Shown here: piece by piece, positions 8,062 to 16,142 of the stretch
How positions within the stretch are numbered: the stretch's first letter is position 1
How the letters are laid out: each line of letters starts with the position of its first letter
Origin: JBKHBT01 sp046542255
GTDB lineage: Bacteria; UBP14; UBA6098; JBKHBT01
Length of the DNA: 41,069 nucleotides
Assembly: GCA_046542255.1 (NCBI GenBank)
Contig: JBKHBT010000022.1
Coordinates: 1 to 41,069, forward strand
Reading direction: 5' to 3'
The notes under the pieces: generated by a model
Database searches by the model: none
Seen by the model: the letters and a program-made list of their open reading frames with translations, nothing else
Told to the model about the DNA's origin: nothing
Position numbers and translations under genes: made by a program

Positions 8062-10242
8062 ATGGCAGCCAGATTCAAGAAGAAAAATATGGATGCAGAT
8101 ATCAGGATTCGAGTCATCGTCCAGCGGATAGTTTTCAGCAAGGATGAATGGCATATTATGACCTGTAGCTATGTCAATAAACGTGGCAAAATCACAGTAA
8201 CAGGTTTTTTCGATTTTGTCCGCGAGGGGCAAATGCTTGAAGTTGTTGGCCAATATGAACAACATAAAACCTATGGCTTGCAATTTCGAGCCAAAACCTT
8301 CTCGCCAGTTATGCCTAAAGAAGCCGAAGGAATCGAGGCATATCTTTCCAAGGGTTTTGTCAAAGGCATCGGCAAAAGCTATGCGAAACGGCTCTATGAA
8401 AAATTTGGCGATAAAACACTAGAAATTATCGATAAGTTTCCGGGCAGATTAACAGAAGTCGAAGGAATCGGCAAGAAGCGCAAGCAAAAGATAATAAAAG
8501 CATGGCGGTCCGAAAAGGAGCGCGAGACGGAAAAACGCGAGACGATTATCGCACTTCTCGGCCTCGGATACGGCAAAGCTATGGCTATGAAGCTCTGGAG
8601 CAAATACAAAGAAAAAGCATTAGATTATGCAAGGCGCAATCCCTATGGATTTATTAGTTCTGTCAGAAACTATGGTTTCCAGACAGCGGATAAGATTGCG
8701 CTTGGCAATGGAATGCCACCGGATTCGCCAAGAAGAATCGATGCTACAATAAAATATATGCTAAAAGAAGCCCAGAAAGAAGGCCATTGTTACCTCGAGC
8801 GGAGCGAACTGGTTCAAAAAACGATGGAATTAATAGATGTCGATGAGGAAAAAATCCAGGCCATAATCAATTTCATGTTGGAAAAGGGGCGGCTGCGGAA
8901 AGGCCCGGAAGATTCAATTTACCTTAAATCTATGTATATCTATGAAACTCATGCAGCGGCGAGTATCAGGATACTTCTGGACCATGAGCCAGAAGGTATT
9001 CCTTCCGAATCATTTTTGAATAAAGCCTTGCTCGATGTATCTGATATCAGCTATACATCCGAGCAGCTTCGCGCCATAAAGGGCGTTTTTCACAATCCAG
9101 TATCGATAATAACCGGCGGGCCGGGAACCGGCAAGACTACTACGCTTCGCGCCATAATACGCATCTGCCAAAGATTGGAATGGAAAACAGCGCTCGCAGC
9201 CCCGACCGGAAGAGCCGCAAAAAGAGCATCCGAATCGGCAAATATACCGGCACAGACAATTCATCGATTGCTCTCCTATGAACCACGCAGGCATAAATTT
9301 TTCTATGGGGCAGAAAATCCGCTTCCTGCAAAGTTTATAATCATAGATGAGATGTCGATGGTGGATGCATCGCTATTTTATTCTCTGGCATCGGCGATTT
9401 CAGTCGGAACGCATCTTGTTATGATCGGCGATGTTGACCAATTGGAATCGGTCGGGCCGGGTGCGGTGCTTTCCGAGCTGGTAAGGAATCGCGATATTAC
9501 AATATTCAGGCTTAGCAAGATAATCCGCCAGAAGGCAGATTCGATGATTGTTCAGGCGGCGCATTCACTTCTTCGCGGCGAGATGATCGATATACAGAAT
9601 GAAAAAGGCAATGATTTTTTCTTTATCGAAGAAACCGATGATGCCAAATCGGCGCAGATTATTGCTAGCCTTGTCGAGAAAAGGCTTCCGAATTACTACA
9701 AAATCGCCCATGATGATATTCAGGTACTGACTCCGATGCATCGAGGCATTCTTGGCACGCAATATCTGAATACGCTACTCAGAAACAGGCTAAATCCTCC
9801 AAGAAGCAAACTTCGAGAAGATTTGGATGAAATTGAATTTCGCCCGGGCGACCGAGTCATGCAGACCGAAAATAATTATGATCTCGATGTTTATAATGGC
9901 GACTGGGGCAAGATTCGCAAAATTACCGATGATGGCCTCGTGGTATCCTTCGAAAAGGATGTATTATATCCAAAAAGCTATGCTTCTCAGCTAACACTCG
10001 CCTTTGCCACGACGATTCACAAGTCGCAGGGCAGCGAATATCCGGCGGTTGTATTGCCGCTTACCAAATCCCATTTCATAATGCTCGACAGAAATCTAAT
10101 CTACACAGCATTTACAAGGGCTAAGAAGCTTTTGATTCTGGTCGGCAACCGCGATGCTCTCAAAATAGCGACATCCAATTTCCGCAAGGTGCAAAGGAAT
10201 ACTAATTTGAGTCATTATATCGACAGTTGCCAGAGCGAATGA
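8062..10242 (+). CDS. recD2: RecD2-type ATP-dependent DNA helicase
   Basis: A 726-residue superfamily 1B 5'-3' DNA helicase of the RecD2 type, found in bacteria independently of RecBC. Seen in order: an N-terminal OB-like part (about 10-80), tandem helix-hairpin-helix motifs (about 95-150, VKGIGKSYAKRLYEKFG and VEGIGKKRKQKI), Walker A GGPGTGKTT at 352-360, Walker B IIIDEMSMVD, the QLESVGPGAV motif, and the C-terminal THKSQGSEYPAVV and TAFTRAKK motifs. The length is usual for the family. The ATG at 8062 lacks a clear ribosome-binding site; an ATG 27 nt further on is possible. It follows the exported protein gene by 46 nt without obvious functional connection. Role inferred: replication-fork or double-strand-break repair. 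Confidence 0.95.
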   Translation: MAARFKKKNMDADIRIRVIVQRIVFSKDEWHIMTCSYVNKRGKITVTGFFDFVREGQMLEVVGQYEQHKTYGLQFRAKTFSPVMPKEAEGIEAYLSKGFVKGIGKSYAKRLYEKFGDKTLEIIDKFPGRLTEVEGIGKKRKQKIIKAWRSEKERETEKRETIIALLGLGYGKAMAMKLWSKYKEKALDYARRNPYGFISSVRNYGFQTADKIALGNGMPPDSPRRIDATIKYMLKEAQKEGHCYLERSELVQKTMELIDVDEEKIQAIINFMLEKGRLRKGPEDSIYLKSMYIYETHAAASIRILLDHEPEGIPSESFLNKALLDVSDISYTSEQLRAIKGVFHNPVSIITGGPGTGKTTTLRAIIRICQRLEWKTALAAPTGRAAKRASESANIPAQTIHRLLSYEPRRHKFFYGAENPLPAKFIIIDEMSMVDASLFYSLASAISVGTHLVMIGDVDQLESVGPGAVLSELVRNRDITIFRLSKIIRQKADSMIVQAAHSLLRGEMIDIQNEKGNDFFFIEETDDAKSAQIIASLVEKRLPNYYKIAHDDIQVLTPMHRGILGTQYLNTLLRNRLNPPRSKLREDLDEIEFRPGDRVMQTENNYDLDVYNGDWGKIRKITDDGLVVSFEKDVLYPKSYASQLTLAFATTIHKSQGSEYPAVVLPLTKSHFIMLDRNLIYTAFTRAKKLLILVGNRDALKIATSNFRKVQRNTNLSHYIDSCQSE

Positions 10243-10310
10243 GATGAGAATAATTCTTTGGGTATATCTTGACTTATATTTTGCGGCTGTCATTTACAGC
10301 CATCTATTAT

Positions 10311-10341
10311 GAAAAAGAAATAAATTTCTTCAAAAAAAAAA
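10311..10341 (-). terminator. Weak A+T hairpin terminator after the 10382-12736 kinase
   Basis: Read on the minus strand, an AAGAAAT/ATTTCTT stem (10315-10330) is followed by five T. The stem is A+T only and the loop is 2-4 nt, so the call is weak. The convergent recD2 side holds a second small hairpin, GGCTGT-N5-ACAGCC at 10285-10301, without a T-run. Confidence 0.35.
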
Positions 10342-10381
10342 CAAATCTAATAAAGCATCCATTATTTATTGGCATATCAGG

Positions 10382-12736
10382 CTAATCAACCAGAGGCAGA
10401 ATTATCCAAAAAGTGCTTCCTCGGCCGGGTTGGCTTTCGAAATCGATTTTGCCTTTCTGAGCCTCCATTGCCATCTTGCAGAACGATAAGCCCAAACCAG
10501 TCGAATGAACTTTAACATCAGTATCACTATCGATTTGGCCGAATTTCTCAAAAATTATTTTCCGCTTGCTCTCATCGATTCCGGGGCCATGATCTTTGAC
10601 ATTTAACTTTGCAAATCCAGAGAATTTTTCGATAGTGACTTCCACTTTGGATTCTGGTGGACAATATTTGATTGCATTGCTTAATAGATTGCTTATTGTC
10701 CTTCGAAGGAGATTTTCATCGGCTTTGACAATCGCCTGGCTACCTTCGAATTCGACCTCTACTCGATTGAATTCTATGAGTGGCCGCATTTTGCTAATCA
10801 CTTTTTTTGCCAATTCATTAAGGTCTATCTCCTTCAGATTCACTGGCATATGGCCCTTTTCCAGTCTTGTGATATCCAGCAAAGTCTCGACCATCGACTG
10901 AAGTTCAAACGATGAAGTTTCTATGATATTCATAAAATCATTATAGTCATCCTTATCCAGGTCCATATTTTTGATAGAATCTACGCTCGCAGCTATTCCC
11001 ATCAAAGGGTCTCGCATATCGTGGATAATCATATCGGTAAGCTCATCACGGACTTTCTCGAGCTTTTTGAGCCTATCATAGCTATCCTGAAGCGCTCTTT
11101 CGGATTTTTTGATTTTTGTAATATCGCGAAAACTGAAAACCCTGCCAGTTATCTCATCATCGAAAATATAGGGCAAGGAGTGGCTTTCTATGATTCGCCC
11201 ATCTTTTAGCTTTATAGTATCGATATATTCCTGTTTCGGATTCTCTATATATTTGTCAACCTTATTATCAAATCTATCGGCAGCTTCGATTTTGGGGCAA
11301 ATATTTTCGAAAACAGCGATCTTATCGTTTAAAATATCAGCTTTTCCATCTGTTTCGCAGAGTTTATCGAAATTCTTGTTTTTGATAATTATTCTTCTTT
11401 CCAAATCTATCACTATAATTGCATCGGCTGTAGATTCCAATGTTGCATCGAGAAGCCCAACCATGTTTTGTAGCTCTTCACCGGCTTTTTGAGCTTTTTT
11501 CATCTGAGTGATTGCATAGGATTTTGATTCTTCCAGCTCCATGGTTCGATTCTCGACCAGTTTTTCCAGATGGTCTCGATGTTGCCTGAGTTCATCATCG
11601 ATTTTTTTAAGGGTTTTGCGAGTTTTGCTGAGTTTGCGTATCATAGAATTAAATGCTATCCCAAGGTTCCCAAATTCATCTCTTGTCCGAATATCGACGA
11701 AATTGTCCAATTGGCCAGAGCGTGTTATTTCATATGTGGAATTCATAAGCATGCCTAAAGGTTTTAGGACAAATTGCCTTAGCCCGAGAAGCAGTATCAG
11801 GCTGACAAGGCCCATGCCGATAAGTAGCATAAGAATAATTGGCATAATCGTGTCTTTGATTTCGGCTTCGATATTATTTTCGGGTATCATAATCGAAAAT
11901 GTTAGATTAGAAGATGGCATCGAAGAATGGAAAAGATAATACTCTTGTCCCTGATATTTGAATTTGATGCTTCCATTATGCTTATTATGATATTTATGTG
12001 AATTCCCAGCGAGCAATGTGTCGATAGACTTATTTAGAAGGTTAGAATCCCGGCAAGCAACGATGGTTCCGTTTTCATGTGTCAGGACTATTTGCCCATC
12101 ACGCTCGACTTTGACATTACTAATATAATCGGAAAGATTCTCGAGCGTAACATCCATCCCGACTACGCCATAAATCTCTCCAGCATCATCTTGTAATGCA
12201 GTAACAAGGCCGATATTTACATCCGGTGTCGTAACAGATAGATAAGGGCTTGTTCTTACAATTTTCCCGGGATTATTCTTCCCTGCAATATACCAGGGCC
12301 TTTCTCTGGGGTCATATTTTGTGGGAGCAGCCCTGGGATGAGAACGCACAAAGCTTCCATTCTCACGCCCCATATACACCGAATTGATATAGGGATGCGA
12401 TTTCCTTAAATTATTAAAAATATCGATTATCTGCTTTTCGATATCTCCGTAATTATATTTGAAGCCTGAAGAGTCGGCATTCAGAAATGAAGTGAAGCCA
12501 TTATCATCACGGTTTCTTACGATTGTATTATTCGAAAGGCTCAGAAGATCGTTTTCATGTTCAATGAAAAAATACTCGACAGCGAACTGAAGATGGCCAA
12601 GCTCACGTTCGGTTTCAACCGAAATCTGCTCGAGTCTTTGTTCTTTGAGCCTATTATATAGAGTCACGCCAAAAAACAAAGGCACTATAATAATCGCTAA
12701 AATCGACACGATGAGATATTTTTGATTAAGTTTCAT
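10382..12736 (-). CDS. Membrane sensor histidine kinase (dCache-HAMP-PAS-HisKA-HATPase)
   Basis: 784 residues. A first membrane helix (7-27) leads to a periplasmic double-Cache sensor (about 35-290) with the family hallmark YDPRERPWY at 141-149 and a second Cache part ending before TM2 (about 297-318). A HAMP domain (321-372), a coiled coil (375-425), a PAS domain (426-540), HisKA with His572 in IIHDMRDPL, and an ATPase domain with N-box TISNLLSNAIKY, G1 VKDHGPGID and G2 STGLGLSFCK follow. dCache domains usually bind small ligands such as amino acids or carboxylates; the ligand here is unknown. No cognate response regulator is adjacent, so it is an orphan kinase. It runs convergent with recD2. 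No strong ribosome-binding site precedes the ATG. Confidence 0.95.
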   Translation of the reverse strand: MKLNQKYLIVSILAIIIVPLFFGVTLYNRLKEQRLEQISVETERELGHLQFAVEYFFIEHENDLLSLSNNTIVRNRDDNGFTSFLNADSSGFKYNYGDIEKQIIDIFNNLRKSHPYINSVYMGRENGSFVRSHPRAAPTKYDPRERPWYIAGKNNPGKIVRTSPYLSVTTPDVNIGLVTALQDDAGEIYGVVGMDVTLENLSDYISNVKVERDGQIVLTHENGTIVACRDSNLLNKSIDTLLAGNSHKYHNKHNGSIKFKYQGQEYYLFHSSMPSSNLTFSIMIPENNIEAEIKDTIMPIILMLLIGMGLVSLILLLGLRQFVLKPLGMLMNSTYEITRSGQLDNFVDIRTRDEFGNLGIAFNSMIRKLSKTRKTLKKIDDELRQHRDHLEKLVENRTMELEESKSYAITQMKKAQKAGEELQNMVGLLDATLESTADAIIVIDLERRIIIKNKNFDKLCETDGKADILNDKIAVFENICPKIEAADRFDNKVDKYIENPKQEYIDTIKLKDGRIIESHSLPYIFDDEITGRVFSFRDITKIKKSERALQDSYDRLKKLEKVRDELTDMIIHDMRDPLMGIAASVDSIKNMDLDKDDYNDFMNIIETSSFELQSMVETLLDITRLEKGHMPVNLKEIDLNELAKKVISKMRPLIEFNRVEVEFEGSQAIVKADENLLRRTISNLLSNAIKYCPPESKVEVTIEKFSGFAKLNVKDHGPGIDESKRKIIFEKFGQIDSDTDVKVHSTGLGLSFCKMAMEAQKGKIDFESQPGRGSTFWIILPLVD

Positions 12737-12824
12737 TCCAACCTACACAAGTCTATTTTGCCCTATTGCTTAGATATTATAGTACAATCAGACTCAAAAT
12801 GCAAGTTTTCTTATGGAATAATAA

Positions 12825-12854
12825 GAAAAAAGCGGATTTCAAAGAACCCGCTTT
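12825..12854 (-). terminator. Intrinsic terminator of the 12893-13951 porin gene
   Basis: On the minus strand AAAGCGG pairs with CCGCTTT (12829-12835 with 12848-12854) around a 12-nt loop, followed by a T-run (12825-12830 region). It lies 39 nt beyond the porin stop codon, in the right orientation. Confidence 0.8.
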
Positions 12855-12892
12855 ATTAAAAATCTGACTATAAAATTTCTATGCTTTAAAGT

Positions 12893-13951
12893 TTAGAACA
12901 ATAGCTCATAGTAGATATCGATTTGTGATTTTTTCATGGTATCATCATCATCTTCGGCCACTGTTTCATTGGTGAAATTCAGTCCGAGCCTGGATGAATA
13001 GCTATCGATATAATAATTTACACCGGCTTCGAACGTAGCTCTAGAATTTATTCCAAGTGTCATAGCATCATTGTCTTCATCGGTATTTGGATCATAGCTT
13101 GTAAATCTCACGCAAGGCTCAACTTTACCGATTGTATAACCTGCTTGAAGAGAAAAACCCATTGTAGCTCGAGGATCTTCCCATGATTCATGGTCTGTAC
13201 TGGACATATAATAGAGTGCATCGACAGCCAGCGTTTGCATTCTAAATGCAATATGTGCACCATATTTTGTCATTTTATAAGGATCTTCGGAAAAGTCTGG
13301 ATCTTCCTGATCATATGAAAAACCCGGCATAATAGCAATTTTCATATCATCATAGCCCATATGTGCCGATTCGTGCATAGGAATCTGGCCCATTGGAGCG
13401 AATGATACGTATCCTGAATATAGCATATAAGAATCGTCATTGGTAGAGAATGTTCCACCGCCATTGAAGGCACCGCCTTCGACATCGAGCATTCCATCCA
13501 TAAAGCTATATTTGGTAGCTATACCGATATCATCGCCATGGCCAAAATAGCTATTGAGCGGATTGCGAGATTTGAACATAAGCTTCAGGCCGGAGGCATT
13601 ATACATTCTTCCAAAAGGCACCTTGAACCGTCCAGCGCGTACCGTCAGATTATCTACGCCTTTATAATAGATATTTCCAATCGGGAAAAGATTATCTCCA
13701 TCAGCAACTGCATAGAGAAAGAAATAGCTAAAATCTTCGGAAATATCGCCGGACAGGATAAACCAAACAGTTCCCAGCCCGAAGCTTGCTTTGGGTTCTT
13801 CGTCTTCGGCTTCCAGGTCAAATTTCAATCCCGGGAACATCGAGCCGGTGAGCTTTAGATTGGCATCGCCTTTTTCGGCAACGGTCATAGTGCCGAAAAG
13901 CGAAAATGTCATCAGAAGTAGAAAGCTAAGTAAACATATTTTTCTCAGCAT
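12893..13951 (-). CDS. Outer-membrane porin, OprP/OprO-like
   Basis: A 352-residue beta-barrel protein with a signal peptide (MLRKICLLSFLLLMTFSLFGT). The first ATG (13957) is immediately abutted by GAAAGG, while the second (13951) has AGG 6 nt upstream, so the latter is chosen. The body alternates short amphipathic strands with acidic turns, contains GRFKVPFGR and a Gly-rich loop (GAFNGGG), and ends in a C-terminal Phe, the usual signal for barrel assembly. The pattern matches the phosphate-selective porin O/P family, although many members are general anion or short-chain porins and the substrate is not visible. A second, distantly similar porin is in the sulfur gene set (26879-27922, LGQFKAPYSMEF). 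This gene is monocistronic, with its own promoter and terminator. Confidence 0.85.
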   Translation of the reverse strand: MLRKICLLSFLLLMTFSLFGTMTVAEKGDANLKLTGSMFPGLKFDLEAEDEEPKASFGLGTVWFILSGDISEDFSYFFLYAVADGDNLFPIGNIYYKGVDNLTVRAGRFKVPFGRMYNASGLKLMFKSRNPLNSYFGHGDDIGIATKYSFMDGMLDVEGGAFNGGGTFSTNDDSYMLYSGYVSFAPMGQIPMHESAHMGYDDMKIAIMPGFSYDQEDPDFSEDPYKMTKYGAHIAFRMQTLAVDALYYMSSTDHESWEDPRATMGFSLQAGYTIGKVEPCVRFTSYDPNTDEDNDAMTLGINSRATFEAGVNYYIDSYSSRLGLNFTNETVAEDDDDTMKKSQIDIYYELLF

Positions 13952-14061
13952 ATTCATCCTTTCTTTTTTTTATTTGATAAAAGTGATGTTATATATAATT
14001 TTCCCCATTTTTTTATAGAAAAGTCATAGCCGACAATTGCATATAGTTCATTTCATCTTAT

Positions 14062-14090
14062 ATTTTACATATAAAATAATTTATTGTCAA
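14062..14090 (-). promoter_or_regulatory. Sigma-70 promoter of the 12893-13951 porin
   Basis: On the minus strand, TTGACA (14090-14085) and TAAAAT (14067-14062) are separated by 17 nt: a perfect -35 and a 5/6 -10. The leader to the ATG at 13951 would be about 105 nt. Confidence 0.7.
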
Positions 14091-14186
14091 GTTAGTTTTT
14101 TCATCTATAAAATCCCTAATTTCTGTAAATTGACAAATACATTTTGCTTTATCGACTCAAATCTTAAGAAATTTAGCTTTAATTAA

Positions 14187-14553
14187 CCACATTCAGTGTT
14201 AAATTTATGTAAAGTAAACAATCTCAACTTCAATCCTCGTTGCGAAGCTCCGCTTCTCTTAGGTTTTATACAGAATCGAAGCGGAGCTTCGGAAAAGCTT
14301 GCGCCATAAAGCAGTGCTTTGTAGCTAGGGTATTAGGGCTGGAGCTTTGTATAGAGGTTATTAAGGTTAAATCTTTGGAACGAAAATATTAGCCTTGTTT
14401 ATGTTCCGGGTGATCTTTAGCATAATTATAAAGAAATTATTGGAGCTTTGGCATCGAGAGTAATAGCTTGCCTATTTAGTACTGAATATCATAATTTAGG
14501 TTAAAGGTTACAAAACTATAACTTGCTTAATTTTATGCAAATAGAAAAGTTTA
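14187..14553. repeat. Dispersed non-coding repeat, copy A
   Basis: A 367-nt intergenic element that recurs as a reverse complement at 29048-29372. Three blocks are conserved: 39 nt identical (14187-14225 with 29334-29372), 26 nt identical (14439-14464 with 29140-29165) and 57 of 58 nt (14496-14553 with 29048-29105). The middle is divergent and about 40 nt longer here. It contains an exact 14-bp inverted repeat (14243-14256 with 14278-14291; core gaagctccgcttc), each arm of which is itself near-palindromic. No long open frame crosses it. It ends about 95 nt from the GGGP synthase stop. The rest of the 13952-14648 gap holds only the porin promoter; 14554-14648 shows nothing recognisable. Confidence 0.8.
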
Positions 14554-14648
14554 AATTCTGATAAAACAAAACCGAGGTATATACTTAGAGATGTATTCTT
14601 TATATATGGCTTTCCAGGAAACAATTCAAGCTCTTAGCAGAATTAGGC

Positions 14649-15416
14649 TTACATTTGTATGGCTTTAGAAGAGAAACTATGAACTGAATCAATAATTAAT
14701 TCGACTTTTTCTATGTTTTTGCTTTCTTCGGCAAAATTGCCAATCACTATGCCCGATGCTCCAGCATTTACTAATGACTTCGCTTTTTCAGGCGAGCGTA
14801 TTCCGCCTCCTGCTATAATCGGAATATCGGCTTGTTTGCATACAAATTCGATAGTTTTATCATCTATAGGCTCACTGGCTCCGCTCCCGCCTTCCAGATA
14901 GGCAAGCTGCATCCCGAGATACTGGCCTGCCAAAATATGAGAAGCGATATTATCGGTATCTTCCCTATCCAATGGCTTTGTGGAAGAAGCTTTATTAACA
15001 GCAGTCGGCTTTCCAGAATCGATAAGGATGTAGGCGGTGGAAATTGTAGGGATTTTATGTTTTTTGATAAACTGCGCACCAGCAACCTGCTCTTCGATTA
15101 GAAAAGTCGGATTGCGGCCAGAGATTAGCGATGTAAATAATATCCCATCAGCATAACTTGAAAGCTGCTGCGATGATCCGGGAAAACTAATTAGCGGCGT
15201 ATTGCCAGCATATTTTCTTATAAGTCTATAAGTGCTGTCGGTATTGTCATCTTCGAGAAAACTTCCGCCAACTAAAATTATATCTACTTTATCGAGAATA
15301 TGACTATTTTCATTGCATAATAATGGATGGCCGGTTGCTTTGTCGGGATCGATAAGAAGAAAAAATATAGCGCCTTTTTCGGCCTTGATATCCTGCAGCT
15401 TTTTTAGAATATCCAT
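14649..15416 (-). CDS. Geranylgeranylglyceryl-phosphate synthase (GGGPS, group II type)
   Basis: A 255-residue TIM-barrel enzyme joining a polyprenyl (typically geranylgeranyl) diphosphate to sn-glycerol-1-phosphate, the first ether bond of archaeal-type lipids. Motifs visible: FLLIDPDKA at 19-27, ILVGGSF at 47-53, LEGGSGASEPI at 174-184, IAGGGIRSPEKA at 201-212 and GIVIGNF at 222-228, all phosphate- and substrate-binding elements of the GGGPS/PcrB family. The start overlaps the stop of the upstream exonuclease gene by one base (TAATG), so translation is probably coupled. No digeranylgeranylglyceryl synthase, G1P dehydrogenase or prenyl synthase is in the window. The family also includes heptaprenylglyceryl-phosphate synthase (PcrB), so prenyl chain length is open. 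Confidence 0.9.
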   Translation of the reverse strand: MDILKKLQDIKAEKGAIFFLLIDPDKATGHPLLCNENSHILDKVDIILVGGSFLEDDNTDSTYRLIRKYAGNTPLISFPGSSQQLSSYADGILFTSLISGRNPTFLIEEQVAGAQFIKKHKIPTISTAYILIDSGKPTAVNKASSTKPLDREDTDNIASHILAGQYLGMQLAYLEGGSGASEPIDDKTIEFVCKQADIPIIAGGGIRSPEKAKSLVNAGASGIVIGNFAEESKNIEKVELIIDSVHSFSSKAIQM

Positions 15417-16015
15417 TATAGCATCCTGCCAACTTGCGATAGATCGTTTAAATCGCGGACATCTTTTCTGCTTAGCTTGCCAATCATTCTGGAAAATGCT
15501 TTTGCTGTAAGAAGTGCATCATCGAAGGCATTATGATGGCCTTCGCGCCTTCTAAGCCCCATTCTAATAGCGATTTCGTCCAGATTATAATGGCGCGCAT
15601 CTGGAAAAAGAAAAAGGAAGAGCCGAGAAATATCTATTACTCGAAATCTTGGAATAAGTACAGCATGTTTTTTACCGGCCTCCTGGATGAATTCAAGGTC
15701 CATTCTTGGATTTTGCCCAATAAGAATCTTTCCATGAGACTGCTGGATAAATTGCGGCAATACAGTCTCCATGAGTGGCCGCTGGGAGAATTTATCCGCA
15801 TCGCCGGATATGCCATGAACATTCCGCGCACCGGGTTTTATAGATGTCCGCGGATTAAGCTGGACAAAAAAGCCCAAATCCATATCGATATTCGGGCCTA
15901 ACATGGGGATAGTCGCTATCTCCATTATCTCGTCATTTTCCGGGTCCAGGCCGGTCATCTCCATATCATATACAAGAAATCGGCCCTTCAATGTAGATAT
16001 CCTTCTGCGCTTCAT
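15416..16015 (-). CDS. DnaQ-like DEDDh 3'-5' exonuclease
   Basis: A 199-residue nuclease resembling the PolC/epsilon proofreading domain. ExoI is VYDMEMTGLD with Asp17 and Glu19, ExoII is NPRMDLEF with Asp106, and ExoIII is EGHHNAFDDA with His161 and Asp166, so the DEDDh set is complete. From the ATG at 16015 no ribosome-binding site is visible; a TTG at 15991 (MKGRFLVYDMEMTG) has AGAAGGA about 8 nt upstream and may be the real start, giving 191 residues. The frame stays open to 16489, but that extension overlaps recG on the other strand and is not credible. Its stop overlaps the GGGP synthase ATG. There is no polymerase domain, so it may be a free-standing proofreading or repair exonuclease, or an RNase T-like enzyme. 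Confidence 0.9.
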   Translation of the reverse strand: MKRRRISTLKGRFLVYDMEMTGLDPENDEIMEIATIPMLGPNIDMDLGFFVQLNPRTSIKPGARNVHGISGDADKFSQRPLMETVLPQFIQQSHGKILIGQNPRMDLEFIQEAGKKHAVLIPRFRVIDISRLFLFLFPDARHYNLDEIAIRMGLRRREGHHNAFDDALLTAKAFSRMIGKLSRKDVRDLNDLSQVGRML

Positions 16016-16061
16016 CGAATATAATTTAATTACATACCTGCGAAATGTAAAGGTAGATTTG

Positions 16062-16117
16062 TTGACTTTATAAGAAGCTATTTGTATATTTCTAAATGGA
16101 AATACATTTTGTATTTC
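16062..16117 (+). promoter_or_regulatory. recG promoter with downstream inverted repeat
   Basis: TTGACT (16062-16067), a 17-nt spacer and TATATT (16085-16090) form a good sigma-70 promoter 52 nt before the recG ATG. Just after the expected start of transcription lies GAAATAC-N5-GTATTTC (16099-16117), a perfect 7-bp inverted repeat that could be an operator or a leader hairpin. Confidence 0.6.
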
Positions 16118-16142
16118 GTAAATCTTATATTTATCAGGTTTT

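Noticed and set aside
13952..14648. A hidden gene or insertion sequence in the gap
   Set aside because: No frame of useful length and no transposase-like segment; the stretch is a promoter and a non-coding repeat.
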